A stretch of DNA of 64,000 nt from Marinomonas polaris DSM 16579. Its GTDB lineage: Bacteria > Pseudomonadota > Gammaproteobacteria > Pseudomonadales > Marinomonadaceae. Of this stretch, positions 53,074 to 62,319 are shown piece by piece (position 1 is the stretch's first letter; every line of letters starts with the position of its first letter). Under the pieces are notes generated by a model, which saw only the letters and a list, made by a program, of their open reading frames with translations, did not search any database and had not been told where the DNA came from. The DNA lies in contig NZ_FQVF01000013.1 in NCBI RefSeq assembly GCF_900129155.1, forward strand, positions 1 through 64,000, written 5' to 3'. The position numbers and the translations under genes are program-made.

Positions 53074-54288
53074 ATGAAAATTGTTAAGGCAGAGGTTTTT
53101 GTAACCTGTCCAGATCGAAATTTTGTCACCTTAAAAATCACAACCAGTGAAGGGTTTGTAGGCATTGGTGACGCCACACTAAATGGACGAGAGCTATCAG
53201 TAGCCTCTTATTTAGAAGATCACTTATGTCCGCAGTTAATCGATTTAGATCCTTCTCGAATTGAAGATATCTGGCAGACTTTTTATAAAGGGGCTTACTG
53301 GAGACGTGGACCAGTTACCATGACAGCTATTGCGGCAATTGATATGGCACTATGGGATATAAAAGGAAAAGTAGCGGGATTGCCTGTTTACGATTTACTT
53401 GGTGGCGCTTCTCGTGAAGGTGTGATGGTTTATTGCCATGCTACCGGACACAGCATTAATGACCTACTAGACGATTACGCAAAACACAAAGAAATGGGAT
53501 TTAAAGCGATTCGAGTACAAAGCAAAGTCCCAGGAATTGAGCGCAGTTATGGTATCAGTAAAAATCAAGGCGAGGCTTATGAGCCAGCAGCAAAAGGAAT
53601 AAGACCTAATGTTGAGTCTTGGTCATCAGAAAAATATTTGAATTTCGCGCCAAAAATGTTCGATGCTATTCGTAATAAATTTGGTTTTGATGATCATGTT
53701 CTACATGACGTCCACCATAGATTAACCCCTATTGAAGCCGGACGTTTAGGAAAGAGCATTGAAGAATACAGCCTTTTCTGGATGGAAGATCCAACACCTG
53801 CAGAAAACCAAGAAGCATTTCGTTTAATTCGCCAACATACCACAACCCCTATTGCTGTAGGCGAAGTGTTCAACAGCATTTGGGATTGCAAGCAACTGAT
53901 TGAAGAACAACTTATAGATTATATTAGATCTACGGTGACTCATGCTGGTGGTATCACACATATGCGCCGTATTGCTGACTTTGCCGCTATGTATCAAGTT
54001 AAAACAGGTGCTCATGGTCCTTCAGATATATCTCCAATTGGCATGGCTGCAGGTTTGCATTTGGATATGTGGGTACCAAACTTTGGTGTTCAAGAGTTTA
54101 TGGGATACTCAGAAAAAATGTTATCGGTATTCAATACAAATTGGCGATTTGAAAATGGCTATATGCACCCAAGTGATAAACCTGGGTTAGGCATAGAGTT
54201 TAATGAAGTGGAAGCTAAAAAATATCCCTATCAACCAGCCAGTTTACCAATAGCTCGACTTGAAGATGGCACGCTTTGCAATTGGTAA
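53074..54288 (+). CDS. manD: D-mannonate dehydratase (ManD, enolase superfamily)
   Basis: A 404-residue enolase-superfamily enzyme (RspA/ManD) that dehydrates D-mannonate to 2-keto-3-deoxy-D-gluconate. N-terminal capping domain, then a barrel. Metal acid contexts: [33 protein letters not shown] and [24 protein letters not shown] is the C-terminal active-site loop. ManD-type function in place of UxuA is supported by the adjacent uxuB and uxaC. Length matches ManD. AGGCC precedes the ATG. Confidence 0.9.
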   Translation: MKIVKAEVFVTCPDRNFVTLKITTSEGFVGIGDATLNGRELSVASYLEDHLCPQLIDLDPSRIEDIWQTFYKGAYWRRGPVTMTAIAAIDMALWDIKGKVAGLPVYDLLGGASREGVMVYCHATGHSINDLLDDYAKHKEMGFKAIRVQSKVPGIERSYGISKNQGEAYEPAAKGIRPNVESWSSEKYLNFAPKMFDAIRNKFGFDDHVLHDVHHRLTPIEAGRLGKSIEEYSLFWMEDPTPAENQEAFRLIRQHTTTPIAVGEVFNSIWDCKQLIEEQLIDYIRSTVTHAGGITHMRRIADFAAMYQVKTGAHGPSDISPIGMAAGLHLDMWVPNFGVQEFMGYSEKMLSVFNTNWRFENGYMHPSDKPGLGIEFNEVEAKKYPYQPASLPIARLEDGTLCNW

Positions 54289-54347
54289 TAATATTCATCA
54301 AGAGTGGTTCTTGACGGTCAACCTCACAGTTAAGTTAAAGAGATATA

Positions 54348-55811
54348 ATGAGAACTAATGCAACAACAGCGCTACCACAGCAAGTTATTGTGCCTGCCTA
54401 TGATCGTAATCGCCTAACTACCAAGATAGTGCATTTTGGTTTTGGAGCCTTTCACCGTGCGCACCAAGGTGTTTACACGGATGAATTGGCTAATCAATTT
54501 AATAGTGACTGGGGCATTTGCGAAGTCAGTTTATATAGTGGTAAGCCGCTGCTCGAACAGTTGCAACAACAGGATCATTTGTATTCCGTCGTTGAAAAAA
54601 ACGCAATTGGACCTGTGATTAAAGTCATAGGTTGTGTACGTGAATCAATGCATCCAGATATTGATGGTAAACAAGCAATCATAGATAAAATGGCAGAGCC
54701 ACAGATAGCAATTGTTTCATTAACTATCACGGAAAAAGGCTATTGTTGCGACACTAATACTGGCCAATTAAATTCTTTGCATCCTCTTATCCAACACGAC
54801 CTGCAATCACCAACAGCGCCTAATTCAGTTATCGGTTATCTGGTTCAAGCATTAAGAGTTCGGCGTGATAAAGGCCTACCCGCTTTTACCGTGATGTCTT
54901 GTGATAATTTGCAAGAGAATGGACATGTCACTCGTGATACGGTAGTGGGTTTTGCCCGTTTACTTGATACCTCTCTCGCAGATTGGATTCAAAAAAACGT
55001 GACTTTTCCTTGTACCATGGTAGACAGAATCGTTCCTGCTGTAACAGAAGATTCCTTAGATGAAATAACAAAGTTATTAGGTGTTAGTGACCCATGTGGC
55101 GTGGTTTGTGAAGCATTTCGTCAATGGGTTATTGAAGATAACTTCGTTGCAGGACGCCCTGATTGGAACTTGGTTGGTGCAGAGTTTGTGAATGACGTAA
55201 TTCCGTTTGAAGAAATGAAGCTTAGAATGTTGAATGGCAGTCATTCATTTCTGGCTTATTTAGGTTACCTAGCAGGCTACGAATATATCGCTGATGCCAT
55301 GGCGGATCCTGCCTTTAAAAAAGCAGCATTAGCACTCATGCTAAATGAGCAAGCTCCGACATTAACGATGCCGAAAGGTACTGATTTAGAGGTATATGCT
55401 GCTTCGCTAATTGATCGTTATTGCAATACCAATATAAAGCATCGTACTTGGCAGATTGCCATGGACGGAAGTCAAAAGTTGCCTCCGCGATTATTGAACT
55501 CCATTCGATATCATCTAAAGAACGGATCTGATTTTACACATTTAGCTTTAGCCGTAGCGGGTTGGATGCGCTATGTATCAGGTGTGGATAAACAAGGTGA
55601 AGCAATTGATGTTCGTGACCCACTAGCAGCTACTTTAAAATCTATTTGTGATAAACACGGGCCTAATGTTTCCGTTGTCAAAGCGTTGGTTTTAGTCGAT
55701 GAGATTTTTGCTAAAGACTTAATCAAGAGCGAAGTATTTATAAATTCTATTGAAATGGCTTACCAAACACTGTTGCTGAAAGGCGCAAAACATTCTGTTG
55801 CAGAGCTATAG
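54348..55811 (+). CDS. uxuB: D-mannonate oxidoreductase (fructuronate reductase)
   Basis: A 487-residue polyol-dehydrogenase-family enzyme that interconverts D-fructuronate and D-mannonate with NAD(H). The nucleotide-binding part shows VHFGFGAFHRAHQGVYTDEL; the catalytic region has TMVDRIVPAVTED and MLNGSHSFLAYLGYLAG with the Lys context in KLRMLNGSH. Family length is about 485. It lies 59 bp after manD and 9 bp before uxaC in the same direction, consistent with co-expression. Confidence 0.93.
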   Translation: MRTNATTALPQQVIVPAYDRNRLTTKIVHFGFGAFHRAHQGVYTDELANQFNSDWGICEVSLYSGKPLLEQLQQQDHLYSVVEKNAIGPVIKVIGCVRESMHPDIDGKQAIIDKMAEPQIAIVSLTITEKGYCCDTNTGQLNSLHPLIQHDLQSPTAPNSVIGYLVQALRVRRDKGLPAFTVMSCDNLQENGHVTRDTVVGFARLLDTSLADWIQKNVTFPCTMVDRIVPAVTEDSLDEITKLLGVSDPCGVVCEAFRQWVIEDNFVAGRPDWNLVGAEFVNDVIPFEEMKLRMLNGSHSFLAYLGYLAGYEYIADAMADPAFKKAALALMLNEQAPTLTMPKGTDLEVYAASLIDRYCNTNIKHRTWQIAMDGSQKLPPRLLNSIRYHLKNGSDFTHLALAVAGWMRYVSGVDKQGEAIDVRDPLAATLKSICDKHGPNVSVVKALVLVDEIFAKDLIKSEVFINSIEMAYQTLLLKGAKHSVAEL

Positions 55812-55820
55812 GAGACAGTT

Positions 55821-57233
55821 ATGAAAGAATTTATGGGTGATGATTTTTTATTGACGAACCCAACTGCCTATCGGCTGTATCATGATTACGCCAAAGACTT
55901 ACCAATTTTTGATTATCACAGCCATTTAAGTGCTAAAGATATTGCGGAAAATCGACAATATAACAACTTGGCTGAAGCTTGGCTGCAAGGTGACCATTAC
56001 AAATGGCGGGGGATGCGTGCCGCGGGTATTGATGAGTCATACATTACTGGAACTAGGTCAGATTATGAAAAATTTCAGGCATGGGCAAGCACTGTACCGA
56101 AATGTTTAGGCAACCCACTGTATCATTGGACGCATTTAGAATTACGCCGTCCTTTCGGTATTAATGATATTCAGCTTGAACCTGAAACTGCGGATAGTAT
56201 TTGGGCTCACTGTAATGAAAAACTCTCACAGCCTGAATATTCCAGTCGCGGTATTTTACAACAAATGAATGTTCATATGGTTGGTACCACTGACGACCCC
56301 ATAGACTCCTTAGAATATCACGCCATGATTGCCAAGGATGACAGCTTTTCTGTAGCTGTTTTGCCAAGTTGGCGACCTGATAGAGCTTTTAAAATAGAAA
56401 ATGAAGGCTTCTCGGAATATATGCAAGCGCTGGAAAATGTCACAGGCATTGATATAGTTCGCTTTGAAGATTTGCTTGCTGCATTAAACTTACGCCTAGA
56501 TCACTTTAACGAACATGGTTGTTGTACAGCGGATCATGGCATTGAAATATTGCGTTATGCCGAGATCCCAACACTTACTAAGCTTGATGACATTTTACAA
56601 TTGGCTATGAAGCAAAAGCCATTAACCGAAGATCAAATCGCCCAATTCACTACCGCTGTTTTAGTCTGGTTAGGGCGTCAATACACCCGATTAGGCTGGG
56701 TAATGCAATTACATCTGGGCGCGTTAAGAGACAACAATAGCCGTATGCTGGTCACCATTGGGCCAAATACAGGTTATGACTCTATCGCTGATACTAGTTA
56801 TGCAAAGGAATTGTCATCTTTGCTGAATGCGATGGATATGACGGATGAGTTACCCAAAACAGTACTCTATTGCTTAAACCCAAGAGATAACGAAATGCTG
56901 GCAACCATGGCTGGAAATTTTCAGGGTGGTGGCATTGCCGGTAAAATTCAGTTCGGTTCTGGTTGGTGGTTTAACGATCAAAAAGACGGTATGGAAAGAC
57001 AACTCCAGCAGCTTTCTCAGCTGGGTTTACTCAGTCAATTTATCGGTATGTTGACGGATTCTCGAAGTATTCTGTCTTTTACTCGTCATGAGTATTTCAG
57101 ACGAATTTTATGCAATATGTTGGGCGAATGGGTTGAGCAAGGAGAAGTACCAAACAGGGATGATTTGCTAGTTCCTATTATCAAAGATATTTGTTTTTAT
57201 AATGCACAACGCTATTTTATAAGTAATAAATAA
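55821..57233 (+). CDS. uxaC: Glucuronate isomerase
   Basis: A 470-residue metal-dependent isomerase (amidohydrolase superfamily) that converts D-glucuronate to D-fructuronate, or D-galacturonate to D-tagaturonate. It shows [19 protein letters not shown] at the N-terminus (metal His pair), [17 protein letters not shown], and [19 protein letters not shown] near the end. GGAGACAG precedes the ATG; it is 9 bp after uxuB. It should act first, followed by uxuB and manD, in glucuronate breakdown. A terminator follows. Confidence 0.94.
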   Translation: MKEFMGDDFLLTNPTAYRLYHDYAKDLPIFDYHSHLSAKDIAENRQYNNLAEAWLQGDHYKWRGMRAAGIDESYITGTRSDYEKFQAWASTVPKCLGNPLYHWTHLELRRPFGINDIQLEPETADSIWAHCNEKLSQPEYSSRGILQQMNVHMVGTTDDPIDSLEYHAMIAKDDSFSVAVLPSWRPDRAFKIENEGFSEYMQALENVTGIDIVRFEDLLAALNLRLDHFNEHGCCTADHGIEILRYAEIPTLTKLDDILQLAMKQKPLTEDQIAQFTTAVLVWLGRQYTRLGWVMQLHLGALRDNNSRMLVTIGPNTGYDSIADTSYAKELSSLLNAMDMTDELPKTVLYCLNPRDNEMLATMAGNFQGGGIAGKIQFGSGWWFNDQKDGMERQLQQLSQLGLLSQFIGMLTDSRSILSFTRHEYFRRILCNMLGEWVEQGEVPNRDDLLVPIIKDICFYNAQRYFISNK

Positions 57234-57297
57234 ACCGAAGTGCAAAATAATTTTTTAAAGAAACAAAGCAATTAACTTAAAACAATTAAAAATAAAA

Positions 57298-57329
57298 AAC
57301 CTCCAATGCACTGCATTGGAGGTTTTATT
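57298..57329. terminator. Bidirectional terminator, uxaC/efp
   Basis: AACCTCCAATGCA-C-TGCATTGGAGGTT is a 13-bp inverted repeat with A-rich and T-rich flanks (AAAAAA before, TTTTATTT after), between convergent uxaC and efp. Confidence 0.9.
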
Positions 57330-57355
57330 TAATTCAGCAAAAAATTGCTATAGTG

Positions 57356-57931
57356 TTACTTTCCTGTTGCGCGAGAAACGTAGTCGCCAGTACGAGTATC
57401 AACACGAAGAACTTCACCGATGTTGATAAACAGTGGTACACGAACCATAGCACCAGTTACCAAGAAAGCAGGCTTAGAACCGCCGTTAGCCGTATCGCCT
57501 TTTACACCTGGATCCGTTTCTTTTACTTCCAGTTCGATGAAGTTAGGAGCAGCAACCGCCAATGGCGCACCGTTGTATAGAGTTACAACGTATTTTTCTT
57601 GCTCTTTCAGCCACTTAATCGTGTCGCCTACTGCTGTTTCATCTGCTGCGTGTTGTTCAAAAGAACCATCTACAGCCATGAAGTGCCAGAACTCGCCGTC
57701 GGTGTACAAGTACTCCATATCGGTGTCCATTACGTCAGCTGTTTCTAGCGTATCACCAGATTTAAAAGTACGCTCCCAAACACGACCAGTTTTTAGGTTA
57801 CGCAGCTTGATGCGGTTAAAGGCTTGGCCTTTACCTGGTTTAACGTGTTCGTTATCGATAATCGCACATGGATCGCCGTCGACCATTACTTTAGAACCGC
57901 TGCGCATTTCGCTGGTAGAAATATTAGCCAT
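57356..57931 (-). CDS. efp: Translation elongation factor P
   Basis: A 191-residue EF-P that rescues ribosomes stalled at polyproline. KOW-like domain I, with the modified lysine K34 in [13 protein letters not shown], then OB domains II and III ending [12 protein letters not shown]. The K34 context fits EpmA/EpmB-type beta-lysylation, and both enzymes are in this window. It is divergent from epmB across a region with a mirrored 23-bp repeat. GAGGATGT precedes the ATG. Confidence 0.97.
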   Translation of the reverse strand: MANISTSEMRSGSKVMVDGDPCAIIDNEHVKPGKGQAFNRIKLRNLKTGRVWERTFKSGDTLETADVMDTDMEYLYTDGEFWHFMAVDGSFEQHAADETAVGDTIKWLKEQEKYVVTLYNGAPLAVAAPNFIELEVKETDPGVKGDTANGGSKPAFLVTGAMVRVPLFINIGEVLRVDTRTGDYVSRATGK

Positions 57932-57990
57932 ACATCCTCACAGTATATTTTTAGAGAAAAGGCTCTGACTGGCGTATCATGTCAGTCCCA

Positions 57991-58065
57991 AGATCTCTGC
58001 AAACTTCTTTTTATGCCATTAAGAACCGCTAAATAGACAAGTAAAAAGAGCGTTTGCAAAGATCT
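57991..58065. repeat. Imperfect 23-bp inverted repeat between efp and epmB
   Basis: AGATCTCTGCAAACTTCTTT plus TTA (57991-58013) mirrors TAAAAAGAGCGTTTGCAAAG plus ATCT (58042-58065), with one substitution and a small TT/GC difference, around a 28-base centre. The centre falls almost midway between the two start codons, so both leaders carry the same sequence. It may be a shared regulator site, paired promoters or an RNA element. Confidence 0.6.
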
Positions 58066-58118
58066 CTGAGAGCCACTGGCCGAGTAGGCCAAAATAAGTT
58101 GGCGCAATCATAACCCAA

Positions 58119-59171
58119 ATGAACACAATTTTGCAGATATTTGACGTGATCCCTATTCAAACAAAGAACAATTTAAGCTGGTCGCAGCACCTGTCACAGG
58201 CCCTAACCTCCTTACCTGAATTGGTTGAGCGCTTAGGCTTGCCAAAAAGTCTTGCTCAACAAGGCATAGAAGCGCATCAGAGCTTCAAATTACTGGTGCC
58301 GCGCCCTTATTTGTCTCGCATCGAATATGGCAACCCTAATGATCCGCTACTACTGCAAGTCTTACCCAGCATCGCAGAGATGCAAAAAGTCGTAGGTTAT
58401 ACAAAAGACCCGCTAGAAGAAGCCGATCACAATCCACAAAAAGCCATAGTGCATAAATACAAGCGCCGTTTATTGGTTATTACCACTGGCACTTGCGCAG
58501 TAAATTGCCGTTACTGTTTCCGTCGTCATTTTCCTTACGGTGACAATCAACTAGCGCAAGCGGAGTGGGACTCGGTAATCGACTATTTAAAAGCCCATCC
58601 AGAAATCAACGAAGTGATCTTAAGCGGTGGCGACCCCTTGATGATGAAAGACGCTTTGCTCGCTGACAAAGTCCGCAAGCTTGATGCGTTGCCACAAATA
58701 AAACGCCTACGCATTCACTCACGCTTGCCCGTGGTGATTCCAGATCGAGTTTGCGATGAGATGCTAGCGTGGATCAAGGCAAGTCGCCTCGACATTGTGA
58801 TGGTGTGGCATATTAATCATGCCAATGAAATGGACGAAGAGCTCGCTCAGGCAGCCTATAAGCTGAAAAGAACGGGCGTCACCTTGCTCAACCAAGGTGT
58901 TCTATTAAAAGGCGTCAACGATTCGGTAGAAGCTCAAGTCAATTTGAGCGAAGCCGTGTTTGATGCTGGGATTTTGCCTTACTACATGTTCACGCTAGAT
59001 CCGGTAGAGGGCGCGGCACATTTTGATATCTCAATCGAAGACGCGCAACGCTTGATGGGAAAAGTGGCTGCGGAATTGCCAGGTTATTTAGTCCCAAGGC
59101 TCGCCAAGGAAATCCCCGGCAAGCCTGCAAAAAGCGTGTTTGCACCGATTTTCAATGAACTCGATAAGTAG
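58119..59171 (+). CDS. epmB: EF-P (R)-beta-lysine-forming lysine 2,3-aminomutase EpmB
   Basis: A 350-residue radical SAM enzyme with the iron-sulfur motif CAVNCRYC (C126, C130, C133), HFPYG..., VILSGGDPLMMKDA, and a PLP lysine in the C-terminal PGKPAKSVFA segment. It makes (R)-beta-lysine from lysine, which EpmA then ligates to EF-P K34. Size is near that of E. coli YjeK (342). Divergent from efp with a shared mirror-repeat leader region. The RNase J-like gene is convergent, 32 bp apart. Confidence 0.95.
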   Translation: MNTILQIFDVIPIQTKNNLSWSQHLSQALTSLPELVERLGLPKSLAQQGIEAHQSFKLLVPRPYLSRIEYGNPNDPLLLQVLPSIAEMQKVVGYTKDPLEEADHNPQKAIVHKYKRRLLVITTGTCAVNCRYCFRRHFPYGDNQLAQAEWDSVIDYLKAHPEINEVILSGGDPLMMKDALLADKVRKLDALPQIKRLRIHSRLPVVIPDRVCDEMLAWIKASRLDIVMVWHINHANEMDEELAQAAYKLKRTGVTLLNQGVLLKGVNDSVEAQVNLSEAVFDAGILPYYMFTLDPVEGAAHFDISIEDAQRLMGKVAAELPGYLVPRLAKEIPGKPAKSVFAPIFNELDK

Positions 59172-59202
59172 CTTCTCGCCTTGTCATTCGTTTTATTTAG
59201 CG

Positions 59203-60546
59203 TTACCTGAGCAACGCAATTCGACCGACTTTTACTTGCTGGCGTCGAATACTAACGTTCGGTGCTAGCTGGTATAAGTCGCCATTTCGACCGATCAATT
59301 GATCCGGCACATGGCTGAGTTTCGCCACGTCAGCGTTAGCATCCAAATGTTTCGGCTCGCCATGAACGGGAATCGCCAATTGCGGTTGTACCCAAGTATA
59401 GAGCTGCTTGAGTTCTTCTCGGCAAGGGTGACCGCTCACATGAATGGTTAAGTCGGTTTCATGAGCTTGCAAGGTGCGGATTTTCCGACCTTTAAATTGC
59501 TCGGCTAATCTGTCTATGGCCTGCTCATTGCCGGGAATGCGCATGGAACTAAAAATCACCAAATCGTCTGCTTCAAGACTCAAGTCAAAGCAATTATCGG
59601 CAGCCAATCGGTTCAAGGTTGCCCTTGGTTCCCCTTGGCTTCCTGTGACCACCGCCAATACTTCTTCTCTTGGTAAATAGCCGAGATGCGTAGCGTCGAT
59701 AATCGGTAAATCATCCGGCCAATGACCTGTAGCTCGTGCAGCACTAACCATGTTTGTCAGCGATCTTCCGATCAAAGCAAGATAACGACCGGTTTCTTTT
59801 GCGACTAATCCCAATGCCACTAAACGCGCGACGTTACTGCTGAAACAGCCCACCACAACTCGTTTTTTTTCTGCTTCTATGGTTTTTAATAAGCCCTGAT
59901 AACAATCACTTTCAGATGGCGAGAAACCATCTTTTAGCGCGTTCGTTGAATCGCACACCATGGCGAGAATATTTTCTTTGGCTAACGCCTTAAACGCTGA
60001 TGGAGAAAACGCGTCACCCAGAATGGGCTTTTTATCGATTTTCCAATCACCTGTATGAAAGATACGTCCTGCAGGCGTGTCTATGGTCATCGCATAAGGC
60101 TCTGGAACAGAGTGAGTCAATCCCAACCATTTGACATTAAACACGCCAATCTTTTTGGTTTCGTTTTCTTTCACTTCTATAATCGGCACTTGGTCGGTCA
60201 AACCCACTTGAACCAACTTACGACGCAACACTTCTGCAGTAAAAGCCGTAGTGTAAACCGGACATTTGAAACGTCGCCACAAAAAAGGCAAAGCACCCAC
60301 ATGGTCTTCATGGGCATGAGTAATGACGATGCCGGCTAAACGTTCTTTTTGTTCAGTAATAAAACTCGGATCAGCACAAACGATTTCGGAGGTACGCAGG
60401 TCATCCGGCGTCAATGGCTCGTTAAAGGAAACACCGCAATCGACCATCAACCATTGCCCGTCATGGCCATATAGGTTCATGTTCATGCCGATCTCGCCGG
60501 TGCCGCCTAAAGGCAAAAACCATAAGTCGTCTTGCGAGGGAATCAA
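59203..60546 (-). CDS. RNase J-like MBL/beta-CASP hydrolase
   Basis: A 447-residue metallo-beta-lactamase with beta-CASP domain. Motifs: FLPLGGTGEIGMNMNLYG, THAHEDHVGALPF (HxHxDH), FHTGDWKID, CDSTNALKDG, and later SGHPCREEL and PVHGEPKHLDA. These fit ribonuclease J; the C-terminal domain that makes RNase J about 550 residues is missing. A role in RNA processing is probable but unproven in Gammaproteobacteria, which rely on RNase E. Start at ATG 60546 with GGAGTG upstream. A terminator follows its upstream partner. Confidence 0.85.
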   Translation of the reverse strand: MIPSQDDLWFLPLGGTGEIGMNMNLYGHDGQWLMVDCGVSFNEPLTPDDLRTSEIVCADPSFITEQKERLAGIVITHAHEDHVGALPFLWRRFKCPVYTTAFTAEVLRRKLVQVGLTDQVPIIEVKENETKKIGVFNVKWLGLTHSVPEPYAMTIDTPAGRIFHTGDWKIDKKPILGDAFSPSAFKALAKENILAMVCDSTNALKDGFSPSESDCYQGLLKTIEAEKKRVVVGCFSSNVARLVALGLVAKETGRYLALIGRSLTNMVSAARATGHWPDDLPIIDATHLGYLPREEVLAVVTGSQGEPRATLNRLAADNCFDLSLEADDLVIFSSMRIPGNEQAIDRLAEQFKGRKIRTLQAHETDLTIHVSGHPCREELKQLYTWVQPQLAIPVHGEPKHLDANADVAKLSHVPDQLIGRNGDLYQLAPNVSIRRQQVKVGRIALLR

Positions 60547-60667
60547 TGATGAAATAACGCACTCCTTGTAAATACAGACTGGATATTAGTCAATTCTCTC
60601 TATGGTACGCATTTTTCGTGAATATCCCAGCGTGCTCGTAACGATCGGATAAAAGAAACCCAAAATA

Positions 60668-60706
60668 AAAAACCTCTTTCTATTTTTGAGATAAAAAGAG
60701 GTTTTT
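60668..60706. terminator. Terminator between amidohydrolase and RNase J-like genes
   Basis: AAAAACCTCTTT and AAAGAGGTTTTT form a 12-bp stem around a 15-base loop, with T and A runs on either side. It is downstream of the leftward amidohydrolase gene and upstream of the leftward RNase J-like gene, so it separates the two transcripts. Confidence 0.8.
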
Positions 60707-60793
60707 CTCGAGCTAAAAAACAATAACGATGAAGTAGTAAAGAGCTGTGCACGACGTCATGATCGAAGACTAGCAGCAGTCGTGCAAAGGTAT

Positions 60794-62200
60794 CTATAGA
60801 ACTTCGTCACCATTCGCTATCACAGTATCACGCACAATTTGAGTGTATTCCACGGCTTCTTTAATAATCGCGGCTTCATCTACGGTGAGTATTTTCTTGT
60901 CTTCCATAAGGATTTTGCCGTCAACTATACTGTGTCGAACATCGCTAGGATAAGCAGAATAAACCAAGGCAGAGTAAGGATTATACATAGGTACCATATG
61001 CGGAGCCTTGGTATCCACGACGATAATATCTGCTAATTTTCCAACTTCTAATGAACCAACACGATCTTCCATATGCAGCGCTTTTGCTGCACCCATGGTT
61101 GCCATATCAATGACTTTAATCGGTGGCATAGCCGCACGATCTTGATTAACCAATTTATGGACCTTAGCAACCTGCCCAAATTCAGCAATAGTACTTAGAT
61201 TATTGCCAGACATTGGACCATCTGTCCCTAGACCAATCCGAACACCTTCGTCATACATTTTTAGAGCAGGCGAAACACCTTTCGCCGACTTGATATTTGC
61301 GCTCATGTTATGCGCCACGCCCATGCCACTTTCTTTAACAAGCTCAATATCATGATCGTCTACTAGAATCATATGAGCGCCAACTAAATGATCATTCAAA
61401 GCACCAATATCATGCATATATTGAACAGGGCTTTTACCGTCAGCTCGCTCGGCAATTTTTTCTTGCTCGGTGTGAGATTCGGCTAAATGGATCAGCACCG
61501 GCACGTTTTTCTCTTTGGATAATTCAGCTACTCGCTGCAACACTTCAGTGGTGTTTGTATAAGGAGCATGAGGCGCGAACGCTGGTGTAATGCGTGGATG
61601 GTCTTTGTATTCTTCAATGAATCTTAACGCGTAGTTAATACCTTCTTCGGCGTTTTTAGCGTCTGCGACCGGAAATTTAATCACAGTCTCACCAAGCACA
61701 GCACGCATGCCGATTTGATCAACCGTTTTAGCGACTTCATCTTCAAAATAATACATATCGGCGTAGGTAGTAACACCGCCACGCAACATCTCGACATTGC
61801 CAAGATTAGCGCCAATACGCACCATATCACGGGTAATTAGCTTGTTTTCAAGAGGGAAAATATAACGATGCAAACGGTCTGGCACATCATCTGCTAAAGA
61901 ACGTAAAACCGTCATAGATACGTGGGTATGAGTATTTATTAAGCCTGGCATTACGATATCGCCTTGCACATCCAATACTTTTTTCGCGTCAAATTGAGCG
62001 GCTAATGACGCATCACCTACAGCGAAAATTTTATTTCCTTTAATCGCAACAACACCATGGTGATATAGCGTTTTACTGTTATCCATAGTCAAAACGGTAG
62101 CGTCTTTGATTAACAAATCAACAGACTCAGCACTCCATAATGGCGCTGAAAATGTTGTCGTTGCTAATACTGCCAATAAGACACTTTTTTTAAACTGCAT
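60794..62200 (-). CDS. Exported amidohydrolase (AtzA/TrzA/MtaD-like)
   Basis: A 468-residue amidohydrolase superfamily protein. Metal-binding signatures: PGLINTHTHVSMTVLRS, PHAPYTNT, HLAESHTEQE, VAHNMSANIKSA and GLGTDGPMSGNNLS. These fit the chlorohydrolase/S-adenosylhomocysteine or adenosine deaminase-like group. It has an N-terminal signal peptide (MQFKKSVLLAVLATTTF..PLWSA), unusual for this largely cytoplasmic group. ATG 62200 follows AAGGACA and is preferred over one ten codons upstream. The substrate is unknown. Confidence 0.87.
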   Translation of the reverse strand: MQFKKSVLLAVLATTTFSAPLWSAESVDLLIKDATVLTMDNSKTLYHHGVVAIKGNKIFAVGDASLAAQFDAKKVLDVQGDIVMPGLINTHTHVSMTVLRSLADDVPDRLHRYIFPLENKLITRDMVRIGANLGNVEMLRGGVTTYADMYYFEDEVAKTVDQIGMRAVLGETVIKFPVADAKNAEEGINYALRFIEEYKDHPRITPAFAPHAPYTNTTEVLQRVAELSKEKNVPVLIHLAESHTEQEKIAERADGKSPVQYMHDIGALNDHLVGAHMILVDDHDIELVKESGMGVAHNMSANIKSAKGVSPALKMYDEGVRIGLGTDGPMSGNNLSTIAEFGQVAKVHKLVNQDRAAMPPIKVIDMATMGAAKALHMEDRVGSLEVGKLADIIVVDTKAPHMVPMYNPYSALVYSAYPSDVRHSIVDGKILMEDKKILTVDEAAIIKEAVEYTQIVRDTVIANGDEVL

Positions 62201-62319
62201 TCGATTGTCCTTTATTAGATAATGTTCCAAATAGGTCGCTTTTTAACGGCGACGTTACTTAATAATACCTGCATGTTTTATTCCAACACAGAAGCATGTT
62301 CAAAATTTAGGATTAGAAA

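Noticed and set aside
57420..57968. Antisense open frame of 182 codons over efp
   Set aside because: Composition shadow of efp; no domain seen.
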